Shown here in pieces: positions 1 to 13,492 of a stretch of 64,000 nt of DNA. The stretch is from Strix aluco (Eukaryota > Chordata > Aves > Strigiformes > Strigidae): assembly GCF_031877795.1 (NCBI RefSeq), contig NC_133933.1, positions 21,418,029 to 21,482,028 on the forward strand, written 5' to 3'. How positions within the stretch are numbered: position 1 is the first letter of the stretch; every line of letters starts with the position of its first letter. Both the position numbers and the translations under genes were made by a program. The notes beneath the pieces are model-generated. The model had not been told where the DNA came from and searched no databases. It saw only the letters and a program-made list of their open reading frames with translations.

Positions 1-1387
1 AAAGCATGTTTCTTAATCCCCTGCAAGGACACCAGGAAATCGTACACTGCCCAGCACAGACTCCTGGCTTCTCTCCAGCTTTCAGCTACATTTTGCATTA
101 TAGGGACTCCAGAGCAGCCATGCTTCCATGCAGCATCACACCCCTTCCCATCTTTATCCCTGTGCAACAAGACTACACCACTGGGTCCTTGTTCACTTCA
201 GGGTCACATCCCTCCCAGGACATTTTGATATCTCAAGCTTCATCTTTGTCCATTAGCGAAGACTTCAAAGCGGTGGTGGGGTCAGGGTTCAGATCCTTCT
301 CTGGAAAAACAAAAGAAGATTCAACTGTGGCTTATGAGGAATGATGCAAAGCAACTGGTTCCATTTTCTCAAGAAGAATGAACTATGCACAGACTATCCA
401 ATAAACTGATCACTTAAAACAATTTGCAAGCCATATTGACTCCATGTTCTTTTAGGATGTACCCTGAAGGATTTTAGAGAGACATTTACAGAGGAGTTGT
501 ACCTACCAGGTGTAAAGACAAAGCACTGACTGATACACTAAAAGACTACCAAAAAACTCTGAGCAGTTCCATATTGGAGAGAATTTTCTTCCTTTTCTTG
601 CAATGTGGAAATTTCAAAGTGCAAAGGGATTTCTAAAGCACGAGCAAAGACAACAATAGTAGGATAGCCTAAATCACTACTTCAGGATTTCCAGACACAA
701 TCTATCATGGAGGTAGGTGCTCCCCTACAAAACAGCAGGAAAGAAAAATGTTGCAGAAAAGGAAGAGGAATGCATAAACCAAAATGCTAGTCATACACGC
801 TAGTCCATTGATGAGTTACAATAATTAACCCACAGCAACACCAGAGAGGATTATGAATCTATAACCAATCTTGAGAATATGAAGAGAGCTGACGGAGTTC
901 CCAAATAACAACCAGACCACACAGTTATCCCTTGTTCCCGGATGAGATAGAGCACGAGGAGTACAAAATATCCTGAAGGATGCTAAGATGTTCAAAGGAT
1001 GTTTGCCACTTAGTAGAATGGAAAGCGACATAGGCAAAAGGGCTGATGACACAAGCTGGACCTGAGATAGCTCTGAAGAAACGCTGGTATGGGCAAGTTT
1101 CTCAATTATCCTTCCGACGCCTGTGCTTAAAAATAAGTAACGACAACCTGAATTCCTTGGACAAAATCCCTTGACTTCATGCCAATTTGCTCTAAGGACA
1201 TTAAAGGTTTTTTTGAAACCAATGAGGTTATATGGGGTAAGGGCAGAAACTGGATCCCTGTTCAGGGAGATGCTTATAGTTCTCCAGAGGATGACAGGTA
1301 ATAACACAAATGCAGCTTTTACTCTTTAAACTTGACATTAATAATGCCAAGCTATTCCCCTTTCCACACTCTATTAAGACTAGTTGT

Positions 1388-1612
1388 TTTTGTTATTAAT
1401 AGTAACAATTACTTGTAGTGCAGTAGCGCCTAGAGATCATACCCGAGATCAGCCCCATTGTGCTATGTACTCTGCAAACACCTAATAAGATGGAGCTTGC
1501 AGCCTCGCCCTGCCGGGGAGCTCAACTCTAAAAAGACGAAGCAATCAAATGGCAGGAGGAGACCAGAGTGCGGAGAGACGGGAAGGGAATCAGCCAAAGG
1601 TCACATCTCAGT
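1388..1612 (+). repeat. Ancient amniote interspersed repeat relic (L3/MIR-like 3' end)
   Basis: The segment follows, with much divergence, a repeat I recognise as abundant in turtle and crocodilian genomes. It has a TTATTAATA-like opening, then AGTAGCGCCTAGAG, a GAGATCAGCCCCATTGTGCT block, TGTACTCTGCAAACACCTAA, and a closing part near CAAAGGTCACATCT that matches the usual 'AAGGTCACAC' tail. The order and spacing of these blocks are right. I am unsure of the Repbase family name, so no name is asserted. The copy is heavily mutated, which fits an insertion older than the bird radiation. Confidence 0.65.
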
Positions 1613-4600
1613 GTCAGAAGGAAAAGCAAAATGAGGCGCTGGGCTGGATGGTTGCCAGCGCCAGCCTGCGCTAGCAGCAGCCTCTCGAGCCCCAGCTGAT
1701 TTGCGTTGGTACCTTGGTGATACTTTTCCAGAGACCTGACTCCAACAAGGCTGGCTGTTTCAAAACAAAACTTGCACAAAATCCCCAGACTTTTTGCCCA
1801 TGCTTTCATTTTGTGATACAGATGTTTATTGACCTCTAACAGGTAGCGTGGGTTACCTAAACAAGCTGATTGATTAAAGTTTTACACTGGTACCTGGTAA
1901 AACATTGCTGAGCAATTTGAGCCCATGGTACGGTTAACCATGTCTCTTCTTTGATCCACGCATCCTCAGTGCTCTCCTGTTATCGCTAGTTACTTGACAC
2001 AGGCAAACAACTGTTGGTCTCCTCAGCTCCAGCTGAAGGCGATGAATGTCCAGTGAGAAATACAAAAGCATGTTTGATAAGAGGAACTATAGTCCGAACA
2101 TCAGCCTCTCATCTGAAGGCATCGCAAAGCACTTTCCAAGACCAATTAAAAGCTCCACTCAGCTGCAGGGGGCTGGGAGATGGCAGCCGGGCTGACAACT
2201 GGCGTATCCTCACTGCAGAGGATGGGGAGGTGGAAATTTCAATCAAGGATATGAACGCAAATCCTTGTTGCTACCAAGAGTCACAAAATCTGTAATAGTG
2301 AGTCGGGGGAGAACAAACAAGTTTTGTGCTTTTTTTAATCCCTTGAGAGAACTTCAGCTGTTTCTTGCCTATAAAATACATGGAAATAAACTTGAACACC
2401 CTGGAACAAGTTAAAATAGATGTATTTCAAAGAATCTAAATGCTACAATATTGTTAATCCCAAAAAATGGAAAAATCGTGAGATTTTAAGAGTTGTCAAT
2501 TATTTTTCTTTGTGGGTTTTTTTGGCACGCTGCATTCATGTTTTCCAACTTTTCAACTGCAGATACCAGAACTTACTTTTTTCCTAGAAAGCAGTATTTT
2601 AACGTTATTAAATGATTGTTGAAGTGGGAAGCTTAGCAAAACCACCAACACTGAGACAAATGTCAATGCTGGTGATGCAAAAAAACACTAAGCCATTTCA
2701 TCTGACTAAACAGAGCAAGAAACAAAGGCGTTTGAATTGCTAGCAAGTTAAATTGCAAATTGTAGGTTTCTCTATTAAATATAATATGCCACAAGAAACT
2801 TTATCACAAACAATTAGAGCTGGCATTAATTTGTGCTCGGTTTCCACCGCATAAAGCCCAAGTGCACCCCTGAGAGGGGAACTCCTTGCGTCTGTGGAAA
2901 ATAACTGCGAACTTTGCCCTATGGTGAGTTTGCAAGAGGCTGACACAGGAAAAAAGAAGTGAGTGGAAAGGATCTGACTGGAAACACAATAGGAGACTTA
3001 AAAGACTCTGATAAATGAAAAGTCATTCCAAGATTAGGGTCTCATTCAAAAAAATAACAAAGACATTTTCTGGTATGTGGCTGAAAATAGATTCCATATG
3101 AAAACACTTAGTGGAGCTTATCAGTATTTTTCATTCTCAGCCCTCTTTGAATAAATGCAGCATTTTTAAAAACTAAAATGGCATTTTTAAAACTTCCTGA
3201 AATTTAGACACAGAAGCTACACAATTAATGTTTTCATTTTTCAAACCAATAATGCAATTTTAAAGATTTTGATGTTGCAATTCCTTCACACTTTTTTTCC
3301 TTCCATCTGCCTGATCTTGTCCTCGCTTCTTGTAAAAATACTACAAGTGAGGAAAAAGAAAACAACTTTCCTTGCCTGAAAACTGAACTGACTTAGAGTC
3401 AATTCATTCAAATGTTCCAGAAGCTTTGTGGAAAATTTAGAGCGAGCACTGAGAAATGTTTAGCATTTTCAAACCATCTCTAATATTCAATGAATCTTTA
3501 AATCTCTCTTATCAGGACGTATCTAAGATTCTGAACTCTGTAAAGGACTGTTGTGGACAGAATTTGTTTTCCTTTTCTATAAAAAACCCCCGATGGAATG
3601 AATCTGAAATGAAATTTTAAAAAGACAAAGCAAATTAAAAAAAATCTGTAAGTTTTCCAAGGTTGTCTAACATCTGTTCACGGTACAGCATATACAAATT
3701 AATATAATAATTCAGTTGTTTAACAGTAAAAGCACACCTGGGAAAAAAAGCTATTATTCTGTTGAGACATTAGATATTAAAGCCTTGCAGCACGGTTAAA
3801 CTGCTTGTAAGTACAGGCTTAGCGCTACCACGTCTCTTACAGAGTACATTAACCTGGGAGCAGTGATGGTCATAATGGCACACAGGCAATCTCTCATTTC
3901 AGGAATCTCAGCCAAAAAAATAATACCCAGTCTCCCTAGAGAAATTTTACTCTAAAAATTCACTCCAGCCCAAACGGGCGAGAGATGTTGCTGTCTAGCT
4001 TTATAACTCCCATACTTTCGTTCCAAAATAAACTCCAGCTGAAAACTTACAGCCTAGGCCACTCACACCCTGGAAACAGGAATGCAGGAGACCATGTAGG
4101 AGAGCACCACCTAGTGACTAATACCACAATAATATCACTGGTGAAAACCACAACAGGAAGAAAAACAAACACAAAACTTTTAATAGCAGTGTGCCATGTC
4201 CAGTTTATTTTTATATTTTTTGCCTCTTTGTCCTTGGAGATGTCTCATTTTGACCAAATATTGTTGTAAGTCAAGATGCCATTTAGTTTAAGTTCAAAAC
4301 ATTGGGTTTTGGTTAAAACATAGCCTCTATGTTTTAAAACAGGCAGGTCTTCTATTAGAATTTGCACTTTAAACACCATAAATATGCAGTGTAGGAATCT
4401 GGGAATCCAAAACACCAAAAACTCAATTCTGCAACCATGACTCAAGTGAATAATCATGAGACATCTGTGGGACTACTTCCAGAAGTAGAAAAAGCAGCAT
4501 ATGTCTCCGAAAGTGCTTAGAGCAGTACAATTCTGCCAATTTTATCATGAATCTCCTATCTGCTGGTTGAAGCCACAGCTTCTGGAGTCAAGTGCTTCCA

Positions 4601-7600
4601 TGTGAATCTGAATTGTAACCTAAAAAGAAAAACGAATTTCTAACTCTTAAGTTCAGAGAAAAACCTTTGGGAAGTGTGAGACACATGAACCCCCAAAACT
4701 AGAAATCACCATGAGTAACAAAGTAGCATATTTTAAAATCTGTTTGAATGCCAGTGAGAGAGTGTGGGTAGGGATGTCTGAAGATGACAATACTGAGAAA
4801 CCTCTGAACCTCGCTCTTGGGTGTGGTGGCTCAGGAAATCAGCCTTTCAGGGAAGACTGCTGCACCCAAACTCTAGGGGCTTGCTCTTCTGCTGCTACCT
4901 TCTACTATTTCAGAACAACCCTGTGCAAGAGGTTGGAAAATAGTTCTGCACTGCTTTGGGGAGGATGCGGGAAGAGAGGGGATACCGACAAATCCTATTT
5001 ATTTTCACAGATCAAATGTGGCAACTGTGAGTAATTACAGTTGTATTAATTTGTACAACTTGTAACTACAATGCATCTTCTTCAGCAGAGAAGTGGTCTA
5101 AAAGCATATACAGCCACAAGATCACCATGTACTGTATTACTCCTCTTTGTGCTTCTCTTAAAAATATAAACTAGCAAACAAATCTAATCATATGACCTGT
5201 TTTTTCCCATTTCTACAATGATCCCAGGTTTTCTGGGATAGCAGAATGAAGTGACCTGAAGTAGCAAATGTTTCCTCTTCATTGGCTGAAGCCTGGCAGG
5301 TTAGAGGGTTGTAATACGCTATAGGAAACTTATTTCACTGTGTTTCTGTTGTTTTCATCATAATGTGAATTTTTTGTTGCTGTTCATGCCATTTTGTATC
5401 CTTCAGCTGGAAGCCAGCATAGCATCTAGACTACATCTTCAAGCAAGGGACTTTTGCAAGTTGGTGCCCGCAGTGGCTCTGTTTAGAGGTTTGCTCTTGC
5501 GGGGGAGCAGGCAGGTCTTCCTCCTGGTTGCTTCTGAAAGCATCTTTCTTCACTGCACTTTCCATCTGCACTCGCTTTTGTTTACCATTAAGGTCAAGTC
5601 TGTGTGTTTTTCCCACTCTGCCTGTTGCATTAGTGGCACTTTGAAAGTGAGACTTTCTCTGCATGAGAAATGTTTGGTGAATTTTTAAATACCATTATTG
5701 ATTTCACATTAATTTTCTTTATGAACCAGGAAAAGCTCTTATGCAAGGCTGTAACAGCCAAGAAATATTTGACAAGTTGTTTAAAACCTACTGCCTGGAA
5801 GCAGTCTGATAGATCAACTAGTTTATTTTCCTTATTTTTAAATATATTCTTTAAGCAACACCTTATCTTCACTCATTAGTATTATCCATCCTGAAGTGTA
5901 TAGCACAGAAGTGAGTTCATATTACCTGCAGCAGAGGTGACTACATCTTGGACTTCTGCTACAAGAGGTATAGATATTTTGCCCAAAGCTGGTTTTTTCC
6001 TTTCCTTCCATGGTACATGATTAGAACATAATGATTTTGCCTCTGCACCAGCCAACGCAGCTTCTGTGGCTTCTGTTTTAGGGCATCAAACCTGTAAAAG
6101 GGCAGATTCTTTCATATAAGCAAACTTCTTGCCTGTTAGGTCAGTTTACTTCACATCCCGTAAGTCTCCTTTTGGATATGAATTATTGACTGCTCTTTAG
6201 TGAATAACATTTCAGTCATTCTTTGGCCTCAGAAAATTACCTTTGAAATGTTTTATGCGAGAGTATTCATTATGAACAATTAATGTACTGAAAACGTCAG
6301 CACCTCAAGAAGGCATTTATATAAAGATGAGTAAATTTATCTTCACGCATCATTCAAACTTCCTGCACTTTTCAGTCTTCTAAAATGTATGTCTTACATT
6401 GTAGTACAATAGCCTATATGAATTTGATGACCTGAATGGAATAATGTCAAAACTGCCTTACTATGTATTTTGGAAAAGGAAAGCAATCAATTAAGAGTTT
6501 TCTTTACCATTATTTTTAGGTAAGACATCTGGCAGCTTGATAGTAATTCAACATACTTATCCTGGAACATCTCTTTGGATGTTTTTAAGTCAGAAGCCAA
6601 AAAAAAATTGGTTCAGAGGAAGCTATAGTCTACATAGAGACATTCATGTAAAGTGAGAAAAGTCTTCTGTATCAATCGGGGAGTGAAAGGGTTACTTGTA
6701 CCCACTTATCCTGACGTTTATTACATTTTAAAATGTAGAACCATCCGAATTTAAACCTCTTAAACTTTTCCCCTTGACATGTGGAAGGATCTCAGATTGC
6801 TTCACTTCATTTAGTAAGGTTTAAACCTTAAAAATGATGCATGTTTCACATCACAGTCCAAATGCTCTAGAAAGTATTTGCAAGATACTGCCAGCTAATT
6901 GAACAAATCCAGGAGCAGCAGATTTTAATCTAATTTACAGTAACACGTGAAGTAACAGCATCGGTCACATCAGTTGGTTTGCACTGCTGGAAGGGAGATT
7001 AGAGCACAGGTCACTCTACATGACTACATGGGTAGCACATACCTCTGTCGTCATGTCACAGCACCACACCTAAGAGAAGATGAGCAGAGAAGTTCAATGG
7101 CTGGTTTCTCCTTGGCGAGAACAAAGTCCCCCCAAAACCAGAAGAACCTTCAGCTCTGAGCTCTCAAAGTCATCGATCAACTTCCTTCTCTGGTTTACAA
7201 TAGTTGCTCTTCCAGGCCACAACATGAGTGCCATTTTTTTTTTACCTCTTTAAGGGGAGAGGCACAAGAAGGCTTGTGTTCGAGAGAAAGGTTTATTGAC
7301 TGGGCTTTATTAACTTTTTGGCTGACAGAAATAATTACTAAGTTTAATAATAGTATGAATTTTAGGCAAAAGTCATTAGATTGCAGACGGATTAGTGATA
7401 AATATAATGCCAGCTGTATAACTTTCATACACTACAATAAGGGAAATATTGTTGGAATGAGGTCTGTATTTCAATTCAATTATATTTGGCAGGCCAATTA
7501 CAACTGCTCCCTAACCATAATACAAATATTTCCTCTTTGAGTGTGCTATAGTAAAGGATATTTTCCCCCTTTTATCTCACAATACAAGTGATGAACAGGA

Positions 7601-10600
7601 TGATTCCAATTAAAACCAACGCCAAACATTCCATTCCACAATCTTCATCTTTTTATGTTCCTTCACTGATGACTCTTCCACACCTCCAAAAAATTTGACT
7701 CATAAATCAGACTGCTACCTTCTTTCTCCCACACCTCACAGTTTGAGTATGGAAATATTATGTATACATAGTCCAACACAGTGTCTTGCAACAGAACATA
7801 GCTAGTTGTCAAGACACTCATGCAGGCTGTGGAAACTCTATGATTGTGATAGCTGAACCTCCCCTATCCACCCAAACATGTTCAGAGCTATGCAAAATCC
7901 CAGCACTGGCCTGCCACAGCCCAGCACTGCCCAACATTGACTACTGCAACTAATGTCATGTTGAAACAGAGTTCATATAAAGAAAATTTCGTTTGATCAT
8001 TTTCCTTCTTCTCAGTTGTTTTCTGCATCACGTATCACTGAAAAAAAATGAAGTAAAATGCCCAACTCCATTTTTTGTTAATATGATGCTAGTCCACAAT
8101 GAAAGTGGTTCACAGAAGTAACGGTGTCTACACAGATGCAAATATAAAAAAACCCAACTTGCATCAAAATGTGCCTGGTTTTGCCAAGCAATGTTACAAA
8201 ACAAAGTAATCCATTTAATCACACAGAGTAATAAGATCACCAGTTTGATAAAAAAGGAAGACAAAGATCAGCTGTTAAGAAACGAAAATTACAAAACAAA
8301 CAATAAAGGTGGAACATTTATAAACTTCTAGAGCGACAGCTAGTCTACCTATCTCAAACATGTACTTGTGGTGACTGTCAACAACCTGTACACATAAAAC
8401 AGCATAGACACATCTCTTCCTTTTAGCCCATTCCTAATAGGAAAATTCTCTAAAATATTAGACTAGTCTTGTCTTCCTCAAGTTTTCCTTCTCATCTTAG
8501 CTGAGACTTGAAAATACATGATAATCTTGATTTTTCCATTTTCCTCTTCTGCTTTGCTGTAAAGAAAACCATAAAAACTTAAGCTGAGGAACAAGAAGGT
8601 GTAAGACTTCCAGTGACTCAGTAAATCCAAGTTTGTAGTACTGGACACAGACAAGTGGAGGAAAAACAGGCATTGATTAACATATTTAAACCAGTTGTTT
8701 TGTAAGCTGTCCTTACAGTGAATATGCATTTACCTACACTATATAAATTTCTTCAAGGCCTAGATCACACTGATGCTCATCACTTCTCAGTGGAGAGGAT
8801 TTTACAGTGCTATTGATCTCATTTACGCACCCATTCTTCTGAATGGATGATCTCTTCTCCATCTCTGCTTGTCAGCATAAAACTGATGAGATCCCTAAGA
8901 GATAACTAAGACATTAGTTATAGGCAACTGAGAGAGAGAAGAGCTTTTTCCATATACAGCACAGTTATTTTTTATCAGTTAATTTGGGTGAATTCCTGTT
9001 TTTATGACCTTTGCATAATGAAAAGGTCACTTATCTTTTGGTATTTATGTTCACATGCTGGGTGACATATAGTCAAGACTAGAGAATACACACCTATAGG
9101 GCATATACCACAGACTCTGCTAAGAAAGCAACACAAGCACTCAGTTCCCTTCAACTGCAAAATCCTTGAGTCTTCCAGGGACGCAACCTACCACCCCACC
9201 ACCCACCTTGGCAAGCATAAACACCCATCGTGTCCAGATTAGCTAGCTAGTGGCAAATAAACATGCAAGACTCATTACAAAGTTTGTCATCCTGAAAGTG
9301 AAATGGATCAATACTCCACACAAAACAGCCCTTGCTCAAGTCCTGGAGTCTCAAGACAGACAGAGATTAAAAGGCTGTGCTTCAACCAGCACTGCCATAG
9401 CGAAAGGCATCGAGAATGGTATGTCCAGAAAAGGTGACCTATTGAAGACAGAGACGACAGAGTTCAGATCTCACCAAAGAAAGAGGGTTACTGGGGAGAC
9501 AAAAAGATCACAACCAAGCCTTTGACTGATGTGATAAAGATGGGAGAGGAAAACCTTCTAGATCTAGAATAATTTAGGATGACAGCTGAGCAAAGATTCA
9601 AAAGGAGATACCTGCAGCATGCTACCCTGAAAATCTATTATATTTTCTCAGTTATCCTTGGCAAAATACTTTCTGTTGTTGATTAGCTGATGCTGCTCAG
9701 GTGTAGGAATGTTTACATGTAAAATAGAGTACAAATAGAAGCAAAAATGCCCCCACCATGTGGAGAACTGGAAAAACCATGCAGCACTGGAGAAAGTAAT
9801 CTGTAGGTATTGACCTGTAAGACACTCCTCGTCAACTTATCTGCCACTTACCCTCAGCAGTGGAAGTCCAAAGCTCCTTGAAGGCAACCACCACCATCAC
9901 CACCATGTGGCAATGAAGAGAAATTAACTGCTTAAAGTCATTACATAGCTTAAAGTCTATACTCACTGTGTGATCCCAAGTTGGTCATCTTTTAAGTACA
10001 TGCTGCCACCTGCTTAAATGGATAGCTCAATCAAGAAACATAATGTGATGCTTCAGCAGCAGCCCAAACAGATCCGACAGCAGAGCAGCTATGTCTGAGA
10101 GCATTTCAGTAAAACATCTAATTAAAGATGACTTTCACTCGAAGGCCCAGGAAAATGCTAAAGGCATGCTTCCAGGACCACAGTAAGCCAATCTGTATGC
10201 TTCCTTCACCCCATAGGGACCATCCTTTTCCATCACTTCTCTGCACCAACACTTGCACATGTGCCTGAAAAATAGCTGCGCTTTCAGCTGGATTAGTTTT
10301 CAGTCGGATTACCTCCTTGATCTTCCTAACTGTGCTGCTGCATAAACGTGAGTTGACAGAACACGGGACAGGGTAGGGGCAGCAAAAAGATGCCTGTGAA
10401 GAGCAGGATTGCTTCTTAATAGCAACAACAGTTTAGACCCCAACTGCAAAACACTCTTCAGGACATTCAAAAACTCCTGGGGAAATATCTTTCAGTCACA
10501 AGGATAACTAGATCTTTTCCCCCACTCATCAGATAAGCCACGATTGACAGATCCAACTGAGACTGCAAGATGGAGAAAAAGGACCTAGACTTTTCTCTTC

Positions 10601-13321
10601 TGGCTACCCAACCTAGAGAAGAAGCAAACTGGCAAGACAGACATGTATGACGTGCTACACCTTTTTTTTTTTTTCTGGTTGGGTTCATGGGAATTAATTT
10701 CACAACCTTTCTCTATTTGAAGAACTCCTCTGTAGAAAAGGATACGGTTTTGAAGAAGGACATTTAAAATAGCATTGGTCTACCAGGCAGCAAAGTGGAA
10801 AACTGTAATATTTCTCATATTCTCCTTTTTTGGCATGAAGAACTTGTTCCCACCAGTAAACAAAATCAGTTGTTGGTAGGGTAAAATTGTCAGATAATAG
10901 CAATAGCACCCACACCCACCTGCTCTCAAGATTTGAAGTGAAGGCAATTGTACCACATGTACCACGTGCAGCTGGTAAGACCACAGATCTTTTCAGTTTC
11001 TTGTCTCCAGGACTGATAGAACTATCACTTCTCACTGCTGATGCTCCTCTGTATGGAGATATCGAATCCCATATAAGCAGCACCCTTTGGATGCTCTATA
11101 ATGCCGCCAACAGTTTGACACATTGAAACTGAAGACTGAGATTTCTGGTGCTCATTTCAGATTTAGCTGCTCACAATGAAGATGAAGCAGAGTATCTTTA
11201 ACTGCTCCTGCCACTCTAGGCCTGTCCTGGATAAGCATCAGGGAGCATGAGTGCTTTTTGCTCAGAATCCCACTGAGAGATTTTTAGGGAAGAACTATCC
11301 CCCAAACCAACAACTTCCCTAAAGAAGCCATTTTTTTCTTTGGTAGGTCTAAACCTGGAAGCAGGCCTTCATACAACTCCAGCCTCTTGATATTAAATGA
11401 TTGATATTCCCAGTTAGTGGTACTGGAGGTACTTCTTGTAAACCTTTCTTTTTTGGGGCCTGACTCAATTATATTGAAAGATTTGTACAGGCTGTATCCT
11501 CTCTGAGGCAATATAAATGACATTCTGGCCATTTTGGGGGCAGGAAACCCCAGCTCTAAAGCCAAAACTCATCATATGGACATATTGCTGATGCAACAAG
11601 CAAAACAAAAGTAGACTCCAAGAAATAAAAATTGAGTCCAAGACAAATTTGAAACCAGAAGCTAACAGCAAGGTCTGGGGAAATTTCTTAAATCTGAGCC
11701 ACAGACTTGAGAGGAACTACAAGTATAAGGTGCAGCCCATGCTTTTTTATCTCTGTACATGCATGTTTGAAAAGGAGCAATGAGAAGCAAACGTTGAATG
11801 AATGACAACCACCAAATTAAATTATCTATCTCAGTGTTATATTGTGTCTAGAGAGATCATTCAGGAAAATCATGCTATTTTGACAGGTCACCCATAAAAA
11901 TTATGTGATTTATACCCAATGTATTTTAATTAATTTTAGCAATGAAGCTTTGTATCAGTTCACACTATCTGAAACACCTAAATTCAGTACAACCCAGAGG
12001 ACCAAGCTTGTTGACTTCAGTGGATTGCAGTGGCTGTCACAGGGAAAACAAGGCTGAAAATGTAGAGTGGATGCTTGAGACAGTTCCACCTTCACATGCA
12101 ACAGATGTCATCCACTCTACCTCCACAACATAAACTCCTGTCATTGACTGTAGGCTCATCTGCACAGCAACATCTCTGCCCTCCTGACTTACAGCTGGGA
12201 TTAAATGTATCATTTTCTCAAAATTTCATTGACACAAAGGTAGCTATTGACCCCATTTCTCACATGCTCCCATACACAGCCTGCATGAGCAAGCATGGTA
12301 CCGAGCCCCACTGCAAGCCTGCTTCTGACTCTCAGGGGCCAATGGGTTAGGTCCTGTGTGACAGCCCCGCCAGAGGTCTGCACCAAAGCTCTGTGGTAGC
12401 AGCCCACAGGACCACCTCACGCCTCCCTCCTTGCTGTGACCCAACAATACAAAACTGGGTGCTTTTCCCATCAGCTGACATCCCTCAGATGGAAAGAGCT
12501 TCATACCCACTCTCCCTCCCCTGAAAATACTCCCAGAAAATACAGAAGGCAGGTCATGTGTATGTATCTATCTGGTTATGAAGTTTCTACCAGGACAGCC
12601 GATAAATGCTTTAAAACTCAGACACCATCCCTCCATGACTTTTTTCAGCAGTTACTTTTATTAAAAAAATTAATGAGAACTGAAGTACCATAAAGGCTTC
12701 CAGAGAACTTTTGTTAGGGCAGAATCAAAATTAACGTTAGATAAACACATTCCAAGTGTCAAGTGAGCTTATAGGAAACAACACACATTTTCCCACCCCA
12801 AGGTCTTTACTTTTTCTGCAGAAACCAGGTTGGTACAGCAACAGAAAACATCCCAGCCACAGATATTCACCCAGGAGGTAACCCACTAAGGTCAGCTAAC
12901 ATCAAGCTAGATTTTAGGAGACAGATTCCAGGTAAACAGAGGGGAGATTTAAGAGTCCTTTTCTGTAAGAGTGGGAAGATTTAGCTGCATTAGATGGGAT
13001 GTAAAACACAAGTAAGAGGAACTGAGGGCCAGAGAAATTGCAATAAAATGGCATTAATATTTCTGAGCTGCAGAGCAAGCAGGTTCAACCAGTTCTAGGT
13101 ACAGCTATTTCTGAAAGGCTCACTTCTTCCAAGCTTATGAGAAACAACCCTCTAGGTTTAAAGATTTTACAGTCAGTAGTCCACATTGGGTCAGTCCCAA
13201 ATCTTCAATGCAGTATTTTTAGTCCAGGGATATATTAACAGCTTATGAGATGGTTAGAAATAATAGACAAAAGTCGTATGCTTCTGAAAGCAGTAATATG
13301 ACACTGTGGAGAAAGCCTTAG

Positions 13322-13492
13322 ATAAGGACTCCTGTACGCTGGGTTCTATTCCTGGCCCCGTTAATAGCCTGTAAATGCTCTTGGGCAAGTCATTTCAGCC
13401 CTTTTTGCTTCACTTTCATCTGAGAGGAGAGGGATACACATGTGGCTCCTTTGCAAAGCCACTTGAACCGATTAAAAAGCATGATAAAAACT
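13322..13492 (+). repeat. MIR / CORE-SINE relic
   Basis: The diagnostic MIR blocks occur in order on the + strand: 'GCTGGGTTCTATTCCTGGC' near 13338, 'CTCTTGGGCAAGTCATTTCA' near 13378, then a pyrimidine-rich stretch ending in 'TTTCATCTGAGAGGAG' in place of the usual TTTCCTCATCTGTAAAATGG, and finally 'CTCCTTTGCAAAGCCACTTGA' matching the reptile MIR 3' part. MIR elements are tRNA-derived SINEs that predate the amniote split, so a decayed copy in a bird-like genome is expected. It has no coding capacity. Confidence 0.72.

Noticed and set aside
825-1307. Minus-strand frame of about 160 codons
   Set aside because: It begins at a GTG, has no recognisable domain, and no splice or promoter signals support it.
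4711-5034. Plus-strand ATG-started frame of 107 codons with good initiation context (ACCATGA)
   Set aside because: Cys/Ser-rich translation resembles nothing known; one frame of this length is expected by chance in a window this size.
11990-12060. TTGACTTCAGTGGATT block resembling a common amniote repeat word
   Set aside because: Too short and isolated to assign; neighbouring blocks of the family are not seen.
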